A stretch of 34,401 bases of DNA from Clostridia bacterium (GCA_017541305.1 JAFXZJ010000023.1:1-34401); one strand, 5' to 3'. Positions 7,752-16,120 are shown, numbered from the stretch's first letter. Numbers and translations are program-made. The notes: generated by a model not told the origin, from the sequence alone.

Positions 7752-9863
7752 ATGAAGCGCTTTTGTTCATTTATAATATCGCTGATACTCATACTTTGTC
7801 TTGTTCCGTCAGCGTCCGCGGATGGGCTTTCGGACGCGCTGCCCGCGCTTGAGCCCTTCACGGAGTTTTCGGACCTGGGCAGGACGCGCGCGGTGCTTTT
7901 CGATCTTGACACGGGCGAAGCGCTCTATTCGAGGAACGGCGACTCGGCCTCGAAGCCCGGATCGCTGACCGTGATAATGACCGCGCTGCTGCTGATCGAG
8001 AACACGCCCGAGGGCGAATGGGACGATCCGATACCCGCGATAAAGGACGTGGGAACGAGATGGAGCCGCCGGGGCGCTTCCATGGGCCTTGAAGAAGGCG
8101 AAACGCCCACGAGGCGAGACCTGCTATATGGCCTGATGCTTGCAGGCGCGGCGGACGCGGCATACGTTTCGGGCGAGCTGATTTACGGCAGCGAGGCCGA
8201 TTTCATAACCGCGATGAATACCAGGGCGCGGGAGCTGGGCCTTGACGGAACGCATTTCGACAACGGCTTCGGCATGGGATCGAACGATCATTACACCTGC
8301 GCTAACGATATGGCGCGCCTCACCTTCGAGGCCATGAAGCAGCCCATGTTCGCCTCGGCGGCAAGCGCGCAGAGCTTCACCTGTTCGCAGGGCGCTCACG
8401 GGGCGCAGCTTGGGAACACCAATACCGCGCTTGCTTCATCGGGCTGCATAGGCGTGAAGTCAGGCAGCGACAGCGACTCCGAGCACTGCGTGATAGTCGC
8501 TTCCGAGGCGGGCCGGGCGCGTCTCTGCGCCGTTGTGCTCAGCGCTCCCTCCGGCACTGCCGCATACAGCTATGCCGAAAGGCTGATCTCGTCGGGGCTT
8601 GCCCGCTATATCACGGGAACGGGCCTTCGCCCCTTCTCCCCCGCCGACGCGTTGGTCACCTTTACAACCGATTCGGCGCTTTCAAAAGAGCCGGGCGGCC
8701 CCGCCGTTGAAAACGTTCGAAGCGGCGAGACCCTGCACGCGGCAGGCGCCAGCGGCTCAAGCATATGCGTTTACCGCCGCGGGGATCTTTATTGGGCGGA
8801 CAGGGCGGCGCTTGAGCTTTGCTGCTATGCGGACGATGTATTCATTGAGAACGGCGAAGCGCTCTCAAGCGTGCGCGAAGGCGGCGAGAGGACGCCCTAT
8901 TCGATAAGGATAACCTCGAGACATGAGATAAAGCACGTGACGCTCACGCTTTCGCTCTTTGACGGGAGCGTTGCCGCAAAAAGGGAGATCTCGCCCTGCG
9001 CTCACGGGGTGATCGAGCTTTCGGACTGTGATTTCACCGACGAGCTCGACAGGCTCACCGTATCCGACGGGCTCTATATCTGCACGGTGGAGGTCGAAGC
9101 GGAAGCGCATCTTTGGGGCTTTGAGCCCGCGACGATAATAAAGCGGAACACCAGCATGCTGGCGGTGGGCACGGGCGGCGCGTGCGTTTCGTACAACGCA
9201 AACCGCGGTTCCGACGCGCCGATAGGCGAATGCTTCTTCGGCGGCTTCCATATACCCCTTGAAACGCCCGTGAGGGCCGGTCACGTTTTCTCGCATTGGA
9301 ACACCTTGCCCGACGGTTCGGGCGAGAGCTTCAGCCCCGGCGACACAGTGGAAGCGCAGAATTCGCTGACGCTTTACGCCATGTGGCAGCCGGGTGCGGA
9401 CGCTTGGGAAAAGGAGCTGCGCGCCGGGTATGAATCTAGCCTTATGCTGGAGGGCTTTGTGAAAAACACCGCGGGAATAACCTCGTTCCGCCTTGTGTTG
9501 GACGGCGGAGGATCGCCGATCGAGCTTAAGGCGAACTGCCTGCTGAACGAGGCGCAGCCCGGCGAAATCTTCCTTGCCGAGCCCATAACGCTTCCCGAGG
9601 GGAGCTATGAGCTCAAGCTTTTCGGCTCATCGGCCGGCAGCGGCGAGGAGCTGCTTTTGACCGAGCATTTCACCGTTTCGGGCGAGCAGGCGGCAACGCC
9701 CACGCCCGAGATCACCGAAGCGCCCGCATCGACCGGGGAGCCCGAGCCTGAGCCGGATCCGTTCAGCCTGGCGGGGCTGCCCATTTGGGTATGGTTCCTG
9801 ATCGGCGCGGTCGTCGTGGCGGTGCTGATCGCCATAATAGTGCGCATATTGAAGAGCGGATAA
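7752..9863 (+). CDS. D-alanyl-D-alanine carboxypeptidase-family (S11) protein, probably catalytically inactive
   Basis: The protein has 703 residues, with a signal peptide (cleavage near ASA-D24), an S11/PBP5-like domain (about 40-300), a beta-rich region, one InlB-type repeat (about 485-552, with FSHWNTLPDGSG and LTLYAMW), a Pro/Glu/Thr linker and a C-terminal transmembrane helix with a short cytoplasmic tail. The fold is recognisable from FDLDTGEALYSRN, the ARELGLDGTHFDNGFGM stretch and GVKSGSD. The expected SxxK is S71-L-T-V74, so the general-base Lys is gone; the SxN motif position reads A131-G-A133; only KSG (236-238) is kept. It may bind rather than cut peptidoglycan peptides. The ATG at 7752 has AGGAGG five bases upstream; an ATG at 7731 has no such site. 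Confidence 0.85.
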   Translation: MKRFCSFIISLILILCLVPSASADGLSDALPALEPFTEFSDLGRTRAVLFDLDTGEALYSRNGDSASKPGSLTVIMTALLLIENTPEGEWDDPIPAIKDVGTRWSRRGASMGLEEGETPTRRDLLYGLMLAGAADAAYVSGELIYGSEADFITAMNTRARELGLDGTHFDNGFGMGSNDHYTCANDMARLTFEAMKQPMFASAASAQSFTCSQGAHGAQLGNTNTALASSGCIGVKSGSDSDSEHCVIVASEAGRARLCAVVLSAPSGTAAYSYAERLISSGLARYITGTGLRPFSPADALVTFTTDSALSKEPGGPAVENVRSGETLHAAGASGSSICVYRRGDLYWADRAALELCCYADDVFIENGEALSSVREGGERTPYSIRITSRHEIKHVTLTLSLFDGSVAAKREISPCAHGVIELSDCDFTDELDRLTVSDGLYICTVEVEAEAHLWGFEPATIIKRNTSMLAVGTGGACVSYNANRGSDAPIGECFFGGFHIPLETPVRAGHVFSHWNTLPDGSGESFSPGDTVEAQNSLTLYAMWQPGADAWEKELRAGYESSLMLEGFVKNTAGITSFRLVLDGGGSPIELKANCLLNEAQPGEIFLAEPITLPEGSYELKLFGSSAGSGEELLLTEHFTVSGEQAATPTPEITEAPASTGEPEPEPDPFSLAGLPIWVWFLIGAVVVAVLIAIIVRILKSG

Positions 9864-9877
9864 AGAATAATCCCGCG

Positions 9878-9913
9878 CCGCCTCCCGTAATATCAAACGG
9901 GAGGTGGTTTTTT
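9878..9913 (+). terminator. Intrinsic terminator whose 3' arm contains the next gene's ribosome site
   Basis: An 11-bp stem (CCGCCTCCCGT / ACGGGAGGTGG, one G-U pair) with an 8-base loop is followed by six T. The GGGAGGTG in the 3' arm is the only Shine-Dalgarno candidate for the amidase, and the T tract abuts its ATG at 9914. Confidence 0.85.
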
Positions 9914-10636
9914 ATGCCCAAAGGGAGATTTACGGCAAGGAACGCGGCGGATCTTGCTCTCACGCTGCTTGTGATGTTCGGCACGCTGAGCCTTTCATGG
10001 GCGGGCCTTACAGGCGTCGGCAGCGTGCCCGCTTCGGCAGCGCCCGCCGAGTCATTCGTGCCGGATAACGCGTTTGCCGTTGTGATCGATCCCGGACACG
10101 GAGGCTTTGACGGAGGCGCGGTTGGCAGCGAAACGGGCGTTGCCGAGGCGGAGCTGAATCTTGACGTGGCTAAGCGGCTTGCGCACGAGCTGACGGCGCG
10201 GGGCTTTTACGCGATACTCACGCGCAATGACGAAAACGCGCTTGGCGAAACCAAGCGCGCGGACATGGAAAGGCGAAAGGAGATAATGCGCATGCCTTAC
10301 GTCGATCTTGTCGTGAGCGTGCATATGAACAAGTTTGGCGACAGGAGCGTTTCGGGCCCCATGGTGTTCTACATGAAGGGCTCGGACGAGGGGAGAAATC
10401 TGGCGGATTCGGTGATCTGCGCCCTATGCTCGGGCATAAAAATACCCCTCAGGCAGTCGAACCCCGAGGAGCTTTTCGTGTTGAGGGAGCCATTCGCGCC
10501 GTCAGTGCTGGTGGAATGCGGCTTTTTGTCGAACGCAAAGGACGAAGCGAAGCTTGTGACGGAGGAATACCGCGCGCTCATCGCCCGGTCGATCGCGGAG
10601 GGGATCGCCGCATACGTCAAGGCCGGCTCTTTTTGA
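9914..10636 (+). CDS. N-acetylmuramoyl-L-alanine amidase (Amidase_3, CwlD-like)
   Basis: The protein has 240 residues. An N-terminal hydrophobic segment (about 13-30) acts as signal or anchor; the rest is one Amidase_3 domain. It should hydrolyse the bond between MurNAc and L-Ala in peptidoglycan, outside the membrane. Zinc ligands are visible as H62 (VIDPGHGGFDGG), E78 (AEAELNL) and H137 (VVSVHMN), and the catalytic Glu as E201 (LVECGFLSN). Single-domain organisation and length are like CwlD, which makes spore-cortex muramic lactam, but no other sporulation gene is in view, so the subtype is uncertain. The ATG at 9914 is preferred over upstream codons because of GGGAGGTG seven bases before it and the correct signal sequence. 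No promoter is seen after the preceding gene. Its 3' end overlaps the convergent DUF2284 gene by 20 bases. Confidence 0.9.
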   Translation: MPKGRFTARNAADLALTLLVMFGTLSLSWAGLTGVGSVPASAAPAESFVPDNAFAVVIDPGHGGFDGGAVGSETGVAEAELNLDVAKRLAHELTARGFYAILTRNDENALGETKRADMERRKEIMRMPYVDLVVSVHMNKFGDRSVSGPMVFYMKGSDEGRNLADSVICALCSGIKIPLRQSNPEELFVLREPFAPSVLVECGFLSNAKDEAKLVTEEYRALIARSIAEGIAAYVKAGSF

Positions 10637-11186
10637 GCAGCGCGCCTATCAGTATGAAATGCGCCGGCAGCCGCCCCTCCTCTGCCCAAAGTATGCTTTC
10701 GCCGAGGAGCTTTTCGATCGCTCCGACCGCGTCGCCGCCTATTGCCTCGATTGAAAAGCGCTTTTTTTCGGGTGCGCGGCAGGGAAGCCCCATTGGTCTG
10801 GTGCAGGTATCGCAGATATCGCACCCGCCCGCCGAGAGCGCGAGCGAGCCCGGGATTTGCTTTTCAAGCGCGAGCAGCTCGTTTATGAGCGAGCGCTTTA
10901 CGGGAGTGAGTATGGAATCAAACGCGTGAAGAAGCTCCTGCCCGGTATAGACCCTTTCCAGTGCTTCGGATGAGGGAACGACCTTTTTTGCGAGGAGCAT
11001 TATTGTGTCGAAGCTTTGCCAAATCGCTTCGGGATCGGCCTCGAACGGCGGGCATGCCCAAGTGCCGCCGTGATCGGGGCAGGCCTCGCATGCCGCCGCG
11101 CAGCGCGGGATATCAACGAACCGCTCATAAAAATCCTTGAGCGGCAATTCCTTGGTTATGGTGATAACAGTGTGCTCCGTGCTCAT
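10617..11186 (-). CDS. DUF2284 predicted metal-binding protein
   Basis: The protein has 189 residues and is cytoplasmic. Two cysteine clusters define the family: CAAACEAC with CPPF near residues 28-48, and GGCDICDTCTRPMGLPC followed by FSIEAIGGD near 120-150. These are expected to bind an iron-sulfur cluster or other metal; no reaction is established. It is the last gene of the ddl-murF-patatin operon, with its ATG overlapping the preceding stop (ATGA). Why a metal-binding protein sits here is unclear. Confidence 0.85.
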   Translation of the reverse strand: MSTEHTVITITKELPLKDFYERFVDIPRCAAACEACPDHGGTWACPPFEADPEAIWQSFDTIMLLAKKVVPSSEALERVYTGQELLHAFDSILTPVKRSLINELLALEKQIPGSLALSAGGCDICDTCTRPMGLPCRAPEKKRFSIEAIGGDAVGAIEKLLGESILWAEEGRLPAHFILIGALLKKSRP

Positions 11187-12304
11187 TTTTGCTGGATCAT
11201 ACCGTGAGCTTCCATTGCGGCGCTGACCTCGGATATGAGATCGGTATCCTTCATTATGCGGAATTCGGGTATCTTGAACACCGCGCCGGTGTGCTCGACG
11301 TATTTTATGAGGATATCGTAATAATCGCCTTCGGCTTCCTGCTTTTGTGCGAACTTGGGTATGAGCTCCTCGTGTATCGTGCGCAGCGAAGCGCTTGGCT
11401 TGGTGCGGGCGAAATAGTCCTCAAGCAGAGTCATGAGCCTGTTATACGCCTCCTTTTCGGACAGCGTGCGCTCAAGATAATAGTAATCGCCTACAAGGCC
11501 ATAGACATAGCGCTTGGCGTCGAAATAGCCGAGGGTCATATCGAACGCCGACTGCTCCCGACAGAAGTTGAGCGTGTGGCCAAGCTTGCGTTTTGGCGCG
11601 ATAACGTCTATCATCACGTCGCTCGTGAGCTTCAGCTTCTTCGTCCTGCCCTTGGGCTCGGTCAGGCGCACGGCGATGATGTTCTTATAGCCGTGGTCGA
11701 TGAGCGGCGAAAGCGGCAGGTTTTCGGCAAAGCCGCCGTCGGCATAATGCTTGCCGCCGGTGAGCGGCTCGTTGCGAAACGCCGGATAATAGGCGCTTGC
11801 AAGGAGCATGTCGCATATCTCGTCATCGGGCAGTGACTTTACGGCGATATCCAGCCCCTTCTTGTCCGTCAGCGAATACGTGACGATGAATAATTCGACG
11901 TCCGAATTCTTGATGCCGGGAATGTCCGCGGTGGTCCTTATCAGCTCGCGCAGGGGGGAGATATCGAAGCCGCCGTCTTTGAATATGTTGACGGCCTTTT
12001 TGAGCGCCGCGCCGATCTGGCGCATGGTCGGCTCGCCCGAAAAGAGCTTTGCCATAGCGGCGTCGTCCACGTTCATCACCCTTGAATAGCGCATATTGCG
12101 CCAAAGCTCCTCGGCTTTTTCAAGATCGCGCATGGTCATCATTGCGCCGTTGAGCGCTCCCACGGAGGTGCCGCTGACGGCGTTGTACTTCAAGCCCTCC
12201 TCTGAAAGGGAGCGCCAAACGCCGACTTCATAACCGCCCTTTGCGCCGCCGCCTGCAAGCGCTATGGCGTAAGTTTTCGAAAAATCTATTCTCTTCTGCA
12301 TCAT
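11183..12304 (-). CDS. Patatin-like phospholipase family protein
   Basis: The protein has 373 residues and no signal peptide. It is a cytoplasmic serine lipid acyl hydrolase: oxyanion-hole glycines in LAGGGAKGGYEVGV (17-29), nucleophile S47 in GTSVG, and catalytic Asp D189 in ADGGFAENLP, making the patatin Ser-Asp dyad complete. The C-terminal ~130 residues are a family-specific extension. Substrate is probably a membrane phospholipid or lysophospholipid. The start ATG overlaps the murF stop by four bases and its own stop overlaps the DUF2284 start, so it is translationally coupled. The second ATG (MM) is an equally possible start. Confidence 0.9.
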   Translation of the reverse strand: MMQKRIDFSKTYAIALAGGGAKGGYEVGVWRSLSEEGLKYNAVSGTSVGALNGAMMTMRDLEKAEELWRNMRYSRVMNVDDAAMAKLFSGEPTMRQIGAALKKAVNIFKDGGFDISPLRELIRTTADIPGIKNSDVELFIVTYSLTDKKGLDIAVKSLPDDEICDMLLASAYYPAFRNEPLTGGKHYADGGFAENLPLSPLIDHGYKNIIAVRLTEPKGRTKKLKLTSDVMIDVIAPKRKLGHTLNFCREQSAFDMTLGYFDAKRYVYGLVGDYYYLERTLSEKEAYNRLMTLLEDYFARTKPSASLRTIHEELIPKFAQKQEAEGDYYDILIKYVEHTGAVFKIPEFRIMKDTDLISEVSAAMEAHGMIQQK

Positions 12305-13647
12305 TCGGTGATCGCCTTGATTATCCTTTCAAGCTTCATCCCGCGCGAGGCCTTGACCAGCAGCGTATCGCCCGGAGCAAGCAGCTCCCCGATGCGCTCC
12401 GCCGCCTCTTCGGGAGTGAGGTTATATGCTTTTTCGAGACCGGCCGCCCGGGCTTCGTCTGAAATCAGCTTGCCCGATCCGCCCACGGTGAAGAGCCCGT
12501 CGATCCCGAGCTTTGCGCAGAGCGTTCCGATTCCGCGGTGGAGCTCGTCGGATCTTTCGCCCAGCTCGAGCATATCGCCCAGCAGTGCGAGCCTGCGCCC
12601 CTTTGCGCCCGCGAGCACGCCGAGGCTTGCCGCCATGGAGGTGGGGCTTGCGTTATAGCAGTCGTTTATTATCACCGCGCCGCCGAAGTCGATGCGCTGC
12701 ATGCGCCCCTCGACGGTCTTGTAGCTCTCGATCCCGCGCTTTATCTCGGGGAGCGTGAGGCCCAGCTCGTGCCCCGCTGCTGCGGCGGCGAGGGAATCGA
12801 GCACCATATGCCTGCCCGCGGCGGGAAGATCGACCGCGATGCTGTCCGCGCCAACGTGGAGCGTGAAGCGCGTGGAGGCAAGCCCGTCCTCCGCGATATT
12901 CGAAGCATAGACGAAGGCTTTATCGGAGAACCCGTAATACACGGCCTTTTTGCCGTTGGGCAGCTTGTAACCCGCAAGCTTATCGTCCTCGGCGTTCAGC
13001 ACAAGGGTGTTGCCGCGCATATTGGGCACAAGCTCGGTCTTGGCCCTGAGCACGCCGTCGCGGTCGATAAGGTTTTCGGTGTGGACGTTTTCGATATTGG
13101 TATAGACGGCTATATCGGGGCGCGCGATCTTCGAGATGCGGTCCATTTCGCCGAAATAGCTTATGCCCATTTCGAGCACCGCGACCTCGTGCTCGTCCGT
13201 CAGGCGGAAGAGCGTCATGGGAAGACCGAGCTCGTTATTGTGGTTTTTCTCGGTCTTGAGCACGTTGAAGCGCTGTGAGATGACCGAGGCGGTGAGCTCC
13301 TTTACCGAGGTCTTGCACACGGAGCCGGTGACGCCCACGACGATCACGCCGGATCTGTTCCGTATGTAAGCGCCTATCGCGCCAACCGCGCGGTAGGTGG
13401 AATCGACCACGATCTGCGGGAGCGCGCAGTCGATCTCATGCTCGACTACAGCGGCCATTGCCCTGCCCTCAAGGCCGGGAACGAAGCTGTGCCCATCGAC
13501 CCTTTCGCCCTTGAGCGCGATGAAAACGGAGCCCTCGGCGGCCTGCCTGCTGTCCGTCGTGATCGAGGCGATATTGCCCCCGGGAAGAGCGCCGCGGGCG
13601 ACGCCGCCGGTGGCCTCGAGTATCTCTTTAAGAGTCAGTTCGATCAT
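12301..13647 (-). CDS. murF: UDP-N-acetylmuramoyl-tripeptide--D-alanyl-D-alanine ligase MurF
   Basis: The protein has 448 residues, a normal MurF length. It adds the D-Ala-D-Ala made by Ddl to UDP-MurNAc-tripeptide in the cytoplasm. Domain order is N-terminal UDP-binding domain (about 1-95, with TDSRQ), central ATPase domain (about 100-310, with EKNHNNELGLPMTLF and LEMGISYFGEMDR) and C-terminal domain (with INDCYNASPTSMAASL and LLGDMLELG). The P-loop reads G105-VTG-SV-C111-K112-T113: the usual Gly before the Lys is Cys here. The codon is TGC, one base from GGC. The start overlaps the end of ddl by 20 bases, so the pair is co-translated. Confidence 0.95.
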   Translation of the reverse strand: MIELTLKEILEATGGVARGALPGGNIASITTDSRQAAEGSVFIALKGERVDGHSFVPGLEGRAMAAVVEHEIDCALPQIVVDSTYRAVGAIGAYIRNRSGVIVVGVTGSVCKTSVKELTASVISQRFNVLKTEKNHNNELGLPMTLFRLTDEHEVAVLEMGISYFGEMDRISKIARPDIAVYTNIENVHTENLIDRDGVLRAKTELVPNMRGNTLVLNAEDDKLAGYKLPNGKKAVYYGFSDKAFVYASNIAEDGLASTRFTLHVGADSIAVDLPAAGRHMVLDSLAAAAAGHELGLTLPEIKRGIESYKTVEGRMQRIDFGGAVIINDCYNASPTSMAASLGVLAGAKGRRLALLGDMLELGERSDELHRGIGTLCAKLGIDGLFTVGGSGKLISDEARAAGLEKAYNLTPEEAAERIGELLAPGDTLLVKASRGMKLERIIKAITE

Positions 13648-14683
13648 ATTTATTCAGGCTTTCCTCAATTATTATCTGGCAGAGCGCGGGGAAATCGACG
13701 CCGACGGCGGCCGCCTCCTGCGGGAGCAGGCTCATGGGAGTCATGCCGGGAAGCGTGTTGGCCTCGAGCGCGTAGCAGACGCCGTCCTCGGTCATGATGA
13801 AATCCGTGCGCGAATAGGCCGAAAGGCCCAGCTCGTCGTGCATTTTGACGGCGGCGGCGCGCATTTCCTCCTCGGCCGCTGCGGGGATATCCGCGGGGCA
13901 GATCTCGTCCGTGCAGCCGGACTGATATTTGTTCTTGTAATCATAGAAGCCGGATTTGGGCCTTATCTCGATGGCGGGGAGCGCCCTGCCGCCGAGCACG
14001 CCCACGGAGAATTCGCGGCCCTTGATGTATTCCTCGGCCACGGCCTTGGGCTCATATGAAAGCGCAAGCTCCAGCGCGGGAAGCAGCTCGGCCTCGGTCC
14101 TGACTATCGATACGCCTACGGATGAGCCGCCGCACGCGGGCTTTATCACCATGGGAAGGCCTATCTCACGCAGCACGGAGGCGGCGTATTCCTCCTCGCT
14201 GCCGTTGTAATCGTCGCGAAGCAACGTCATGCCCTTGGGCATCCTGACGCCGGAAACGGGCGCCATGATGCGCTTTGCGACCGTCTTATCCATCGAAACG
14301 GCGCAGCCCTTGGAGCCGGAGCCGGTGTATTTGATGCCCAGGAGGTCAAAGGCCGCCTGCAGGGTGCCGTCCTCGCCCGCGCCGCCGTGCATGGCGGTGA
14401 AGACTATATCGGCCATTTTGCACGCATCGACAACGCCTCGGCCGAAATATTCGGGACGGTTGAGCAGCGCCGCAAGATCGGGCGCTGTATCGCGTATGAC
14501 GGCGCTTTCACCCTCGGAATGGGTCAGGAAGAGACCGGCGGGATCGCCGGTGATATCGGATGCGGAGTCGATGAGGGCAACGCTGTGGCCCTTGAGCCTC
14601 AATGCCTTGGCGACCTGCGCGCCGGTGGAGAGCGAAACGTCCCTTTCGGGGCTTATGCCGCCGCAGAGTACAGCTATCTTCAT
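13628..14683 (-). CDS. ddl: D-alanine--D-alanine ligase
   Basis: The protein has 351 residues, of the ATP-grasp fold. It joins two D-Ala for the peptidoglycan stem peptide. It begins with the family motif VLCGGISPERDVSLSTG, followed by AMHGGAGEDGTLQ, the ATP-binding VIKPACGGSSVGVS and the omega-loop segment SGFYDYKNKYQSG, which fits D-Ala-D-Ala rather than VanA-type D-Ala-D-Lac enzymes. The metal-binding EANTLPGMT is near the C-terminus. A weak AAAGGA lies 11 bases upstream of the ATG. First gene of a four-gene overlapping operon ddl-murF-patatin-DUF2284. Confidence 0.96.
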   Translation of the reverse strand: MKIAVLCGGISPERDVSLSTGAQVAKALRLKGHSVALIDSASDITGDPAGLFLTHSEGESAVIRDTAPDLAALLNRPEYFGRGVVDACKMADIVFTAMHGGAGEDGTLQAAFDLLGIKYTGSGSKGCAVSMDKTVAKRIMAPVSGVRMPKGMTLLRDDYNGSEEEYAASVLREIGLPMVIKPACGGSSVGVSIVRTEAELLPALELALSYEPKAVAEEYIKGREFSVGVLGGRALPAIEIRPKSGFYDYKNKYQSGCTDEICPADIPAAAEEEMRAAAVKMHDELGLSAYSRTDFIMTEDGVCYALEANTLPGMTPMSLLPQEAAAVGVDFPALCQIIIEESLNKYDRTDS

Positions 14684-14727
14684 TAAACAATTATTCCTTT
14701 CGATGCTTTACATAATAAACCATTATA

Positions 14728-14756
14728 ATTATAACAGATGTTTGGCGATTATGCAA
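14728..14756 (-). promoter_or_regulatory. Promoter of the ddl-murF operon
   Basis: On the minus strand TTGCAT (14756-14751), a 17-base spacer and TATAAT (14733-14728). A second overlapping TATAAT lies immediately downstream. The remainder of 14757-14894 is AT-rich with no feature I can name. Confidence 0.55.
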
Positions 14757-14894
14757 ACCGCCGGGCGGTGATTTTGCGTGAATTCCCGGTATATCTTACG
14801 CTTCTTATCTGCGCAGCGGAAACTGCCATGAAAATATACCCCAAATAATCATTCGATGCTTTTTCTATTATGGCTGTATTATTATAAATAAGTA

Positions 14895-14922
14895 TTGACA
14901 TTATATCAATTCAGTATATAAT
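14895..14922 (+). promoter_or_regulatory. Consensus sigma-A promoter of the lipoprotein gene
   Basis: Perfect TTGACA and perfect TATAAT separated by 16 bases, with the ATG 34 bases past the -10 box. The closest match to consensus in the window. Confidence 0.75.
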
Positions 14923-14955
14923 GAATAATATAGTATCATTAAGAGGTGTATAAAT

Positions 14956-15927
14956 ATGAAAACCACATTTGCACGTCTCATCATGCTTATAAAGCCCATG
15001 ATGCTATTTGTTTTTATATTGACTATAACCTTTGTTTTCATTTCATGCAGAGGTGATGCGTCCGATCCCGATCCGGTCGATGCGCCTCCGGAAAAGACGG
15101 GATCCGCTGTCGTTCCCTCAGCCGATCCCATGTATGCAAGGCACAGCATAAAGGATGCGGAGCTGATCGGTGAGCTTGTATTGGGCGACGCCGAAGACGA
15201 GATCGGATCAGACGCAGATAATGAAAACGGGCCGGAATCGTTCGCCGTGATAGGGGATGAAGTTTTTATTCTTGATTCGGTAAAGAGCAGAGTAGTGGTC
15301 AAGCGCGAAACCGAGCTTAGATCATTCACTCTTTCCGATTGCATCTATCCGTATCATATGGCTGTTTCCGAGGATGCGATCTATGTTTTTGACAGCGGCA
15401 GCGGAAGATCCGAGCTGCTGATCTATGACAAGCAAGGAAGGATCAATGGAGCCCTTCCGTTCCCATCAGGCGTGAAAACGGAGGAGATCAAAAGCATCTA
15501 TTTCATCGGCGGGAAGCTTCGTCTGCTTACTCACAAGGCCGATCAATATTCATTTAATGAAGAGTGGGCTCTTGATTATCATTGTGACACGTCCGGCGAC
15601 TTCAAAGCGGATAAGGTCTTTTCAATTAACGGCCGCGATATCAGCTTTAAAATGGAAGCCGATTCTTCCGTAGGATTAGTGCGGATCGATGACAAATACT
15701 TATACGTGAATGCATATGTATTCGCCGCCGAAACTCCCCAAATAGAAAGCGAAAGTGTTTTTTGCAAATACGATTTGAACGGCAATCTCGTAGGCAGCAC
15801 GTCAATGGAAATGAATGAAGTGGATCATTTTTCTGCAGATCCTTTCTTTATCACCGATTCAGGTGAGGTTTATATTATGCAGTGCGTCGCCGGTAAAGTG
15901 ATCATAACAAAGCCCGATCTTGGATAG
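14956..15927 (+). CDS. Lipoprotein, propeller-like, paralogue of the proteins at 336-3072
   Basis: The protein has 323 residues. A hydrophobic signal (about 8-30) ends in FIS-C31, an atypical but plausible lipobox. After an Asp/Pro linker, residues ~65-323 align along their whole length with residues ~38-295 of the 599-residue exported protein: DAELI, ENGPESFAV, ILDSVK, YPYHM.VSE, and the closing GEVYIMQC and ITKPDL. No peptidase domain is attached, so this is the stand-alone version. The alternation of short beta strands suggests a six- or seven-bladed propeller; no ligand can be predicted. AAGAGGTG lies about eight bases before the ATG. It has its own promoter and terminator. Confidence 0.8.
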   Translation: MKTTFARLIMLIKPMMLFVFILTITFVFISCRGDASDPDPVDAPPEKTGSAVVPSADPMYARHSIKDAELIGELVLGDAEDEIGSDADNENGPESFAVIGDEVFILDSVKSRVVVKRETELRSFTLSDCIYPYHMAVSEDAIYVFDSGSGRSELLIYDKQGRINGALPFPSGVKTEEIKSIYFIGGKLRLLTHKADQYSFNEEWALDYHCDTSGDFKADKVFSINGRDISFKMEADSSVGLVRIDDKYLYVNAYVFAAETPQIESESVFCKYDLNGNLVGSTSMEMNEVDHFSADPFFITDSGEVYIMQCVAGKVIITKPDLG

Positions 15928-16050
15928 AGTTTGCACATACGGCGTCGGACGACATATGGATCAGCCGCAAATGAAGCGTGTCTGGGATGCTTTTTCTTTC
16001 GGCATTCATGCGCAGCCTTGGGGGCCGGATGAATGAAGATAAATGCATTA

Positions 16051-16082
16051 GGGGGAGCGTATGTGCGCTCCCCCGCTTTTTT
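16051..16082 (+). terminator. Intrinsic terminator after the lipoprotein gene
   Basis: A 9-bp perfect stem (GGGGGAGCG / CGCTCCCCC), 6-base loop, then GC and six T. It lies about 125 bases past the stop; the intervening 15928-16050 shows no gene. Confidence 0.85.
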
Positions 16083-16120
16083 GTTTCGTGCCGACGCATT
16101 GATTTTCCTCAAAAAACCGT

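Noticed and set aside
12538-13278. Plus-strand open frames across murF
   Set aside because: Shadows of murF, which has complete Mur-ligase motifs on the minus strand.
15928-16050. Possible small gene between the lipoprotein gene and its terminator
   Set aside because: Only short frames without ribosome sites; best read as a 3' untranslated region.
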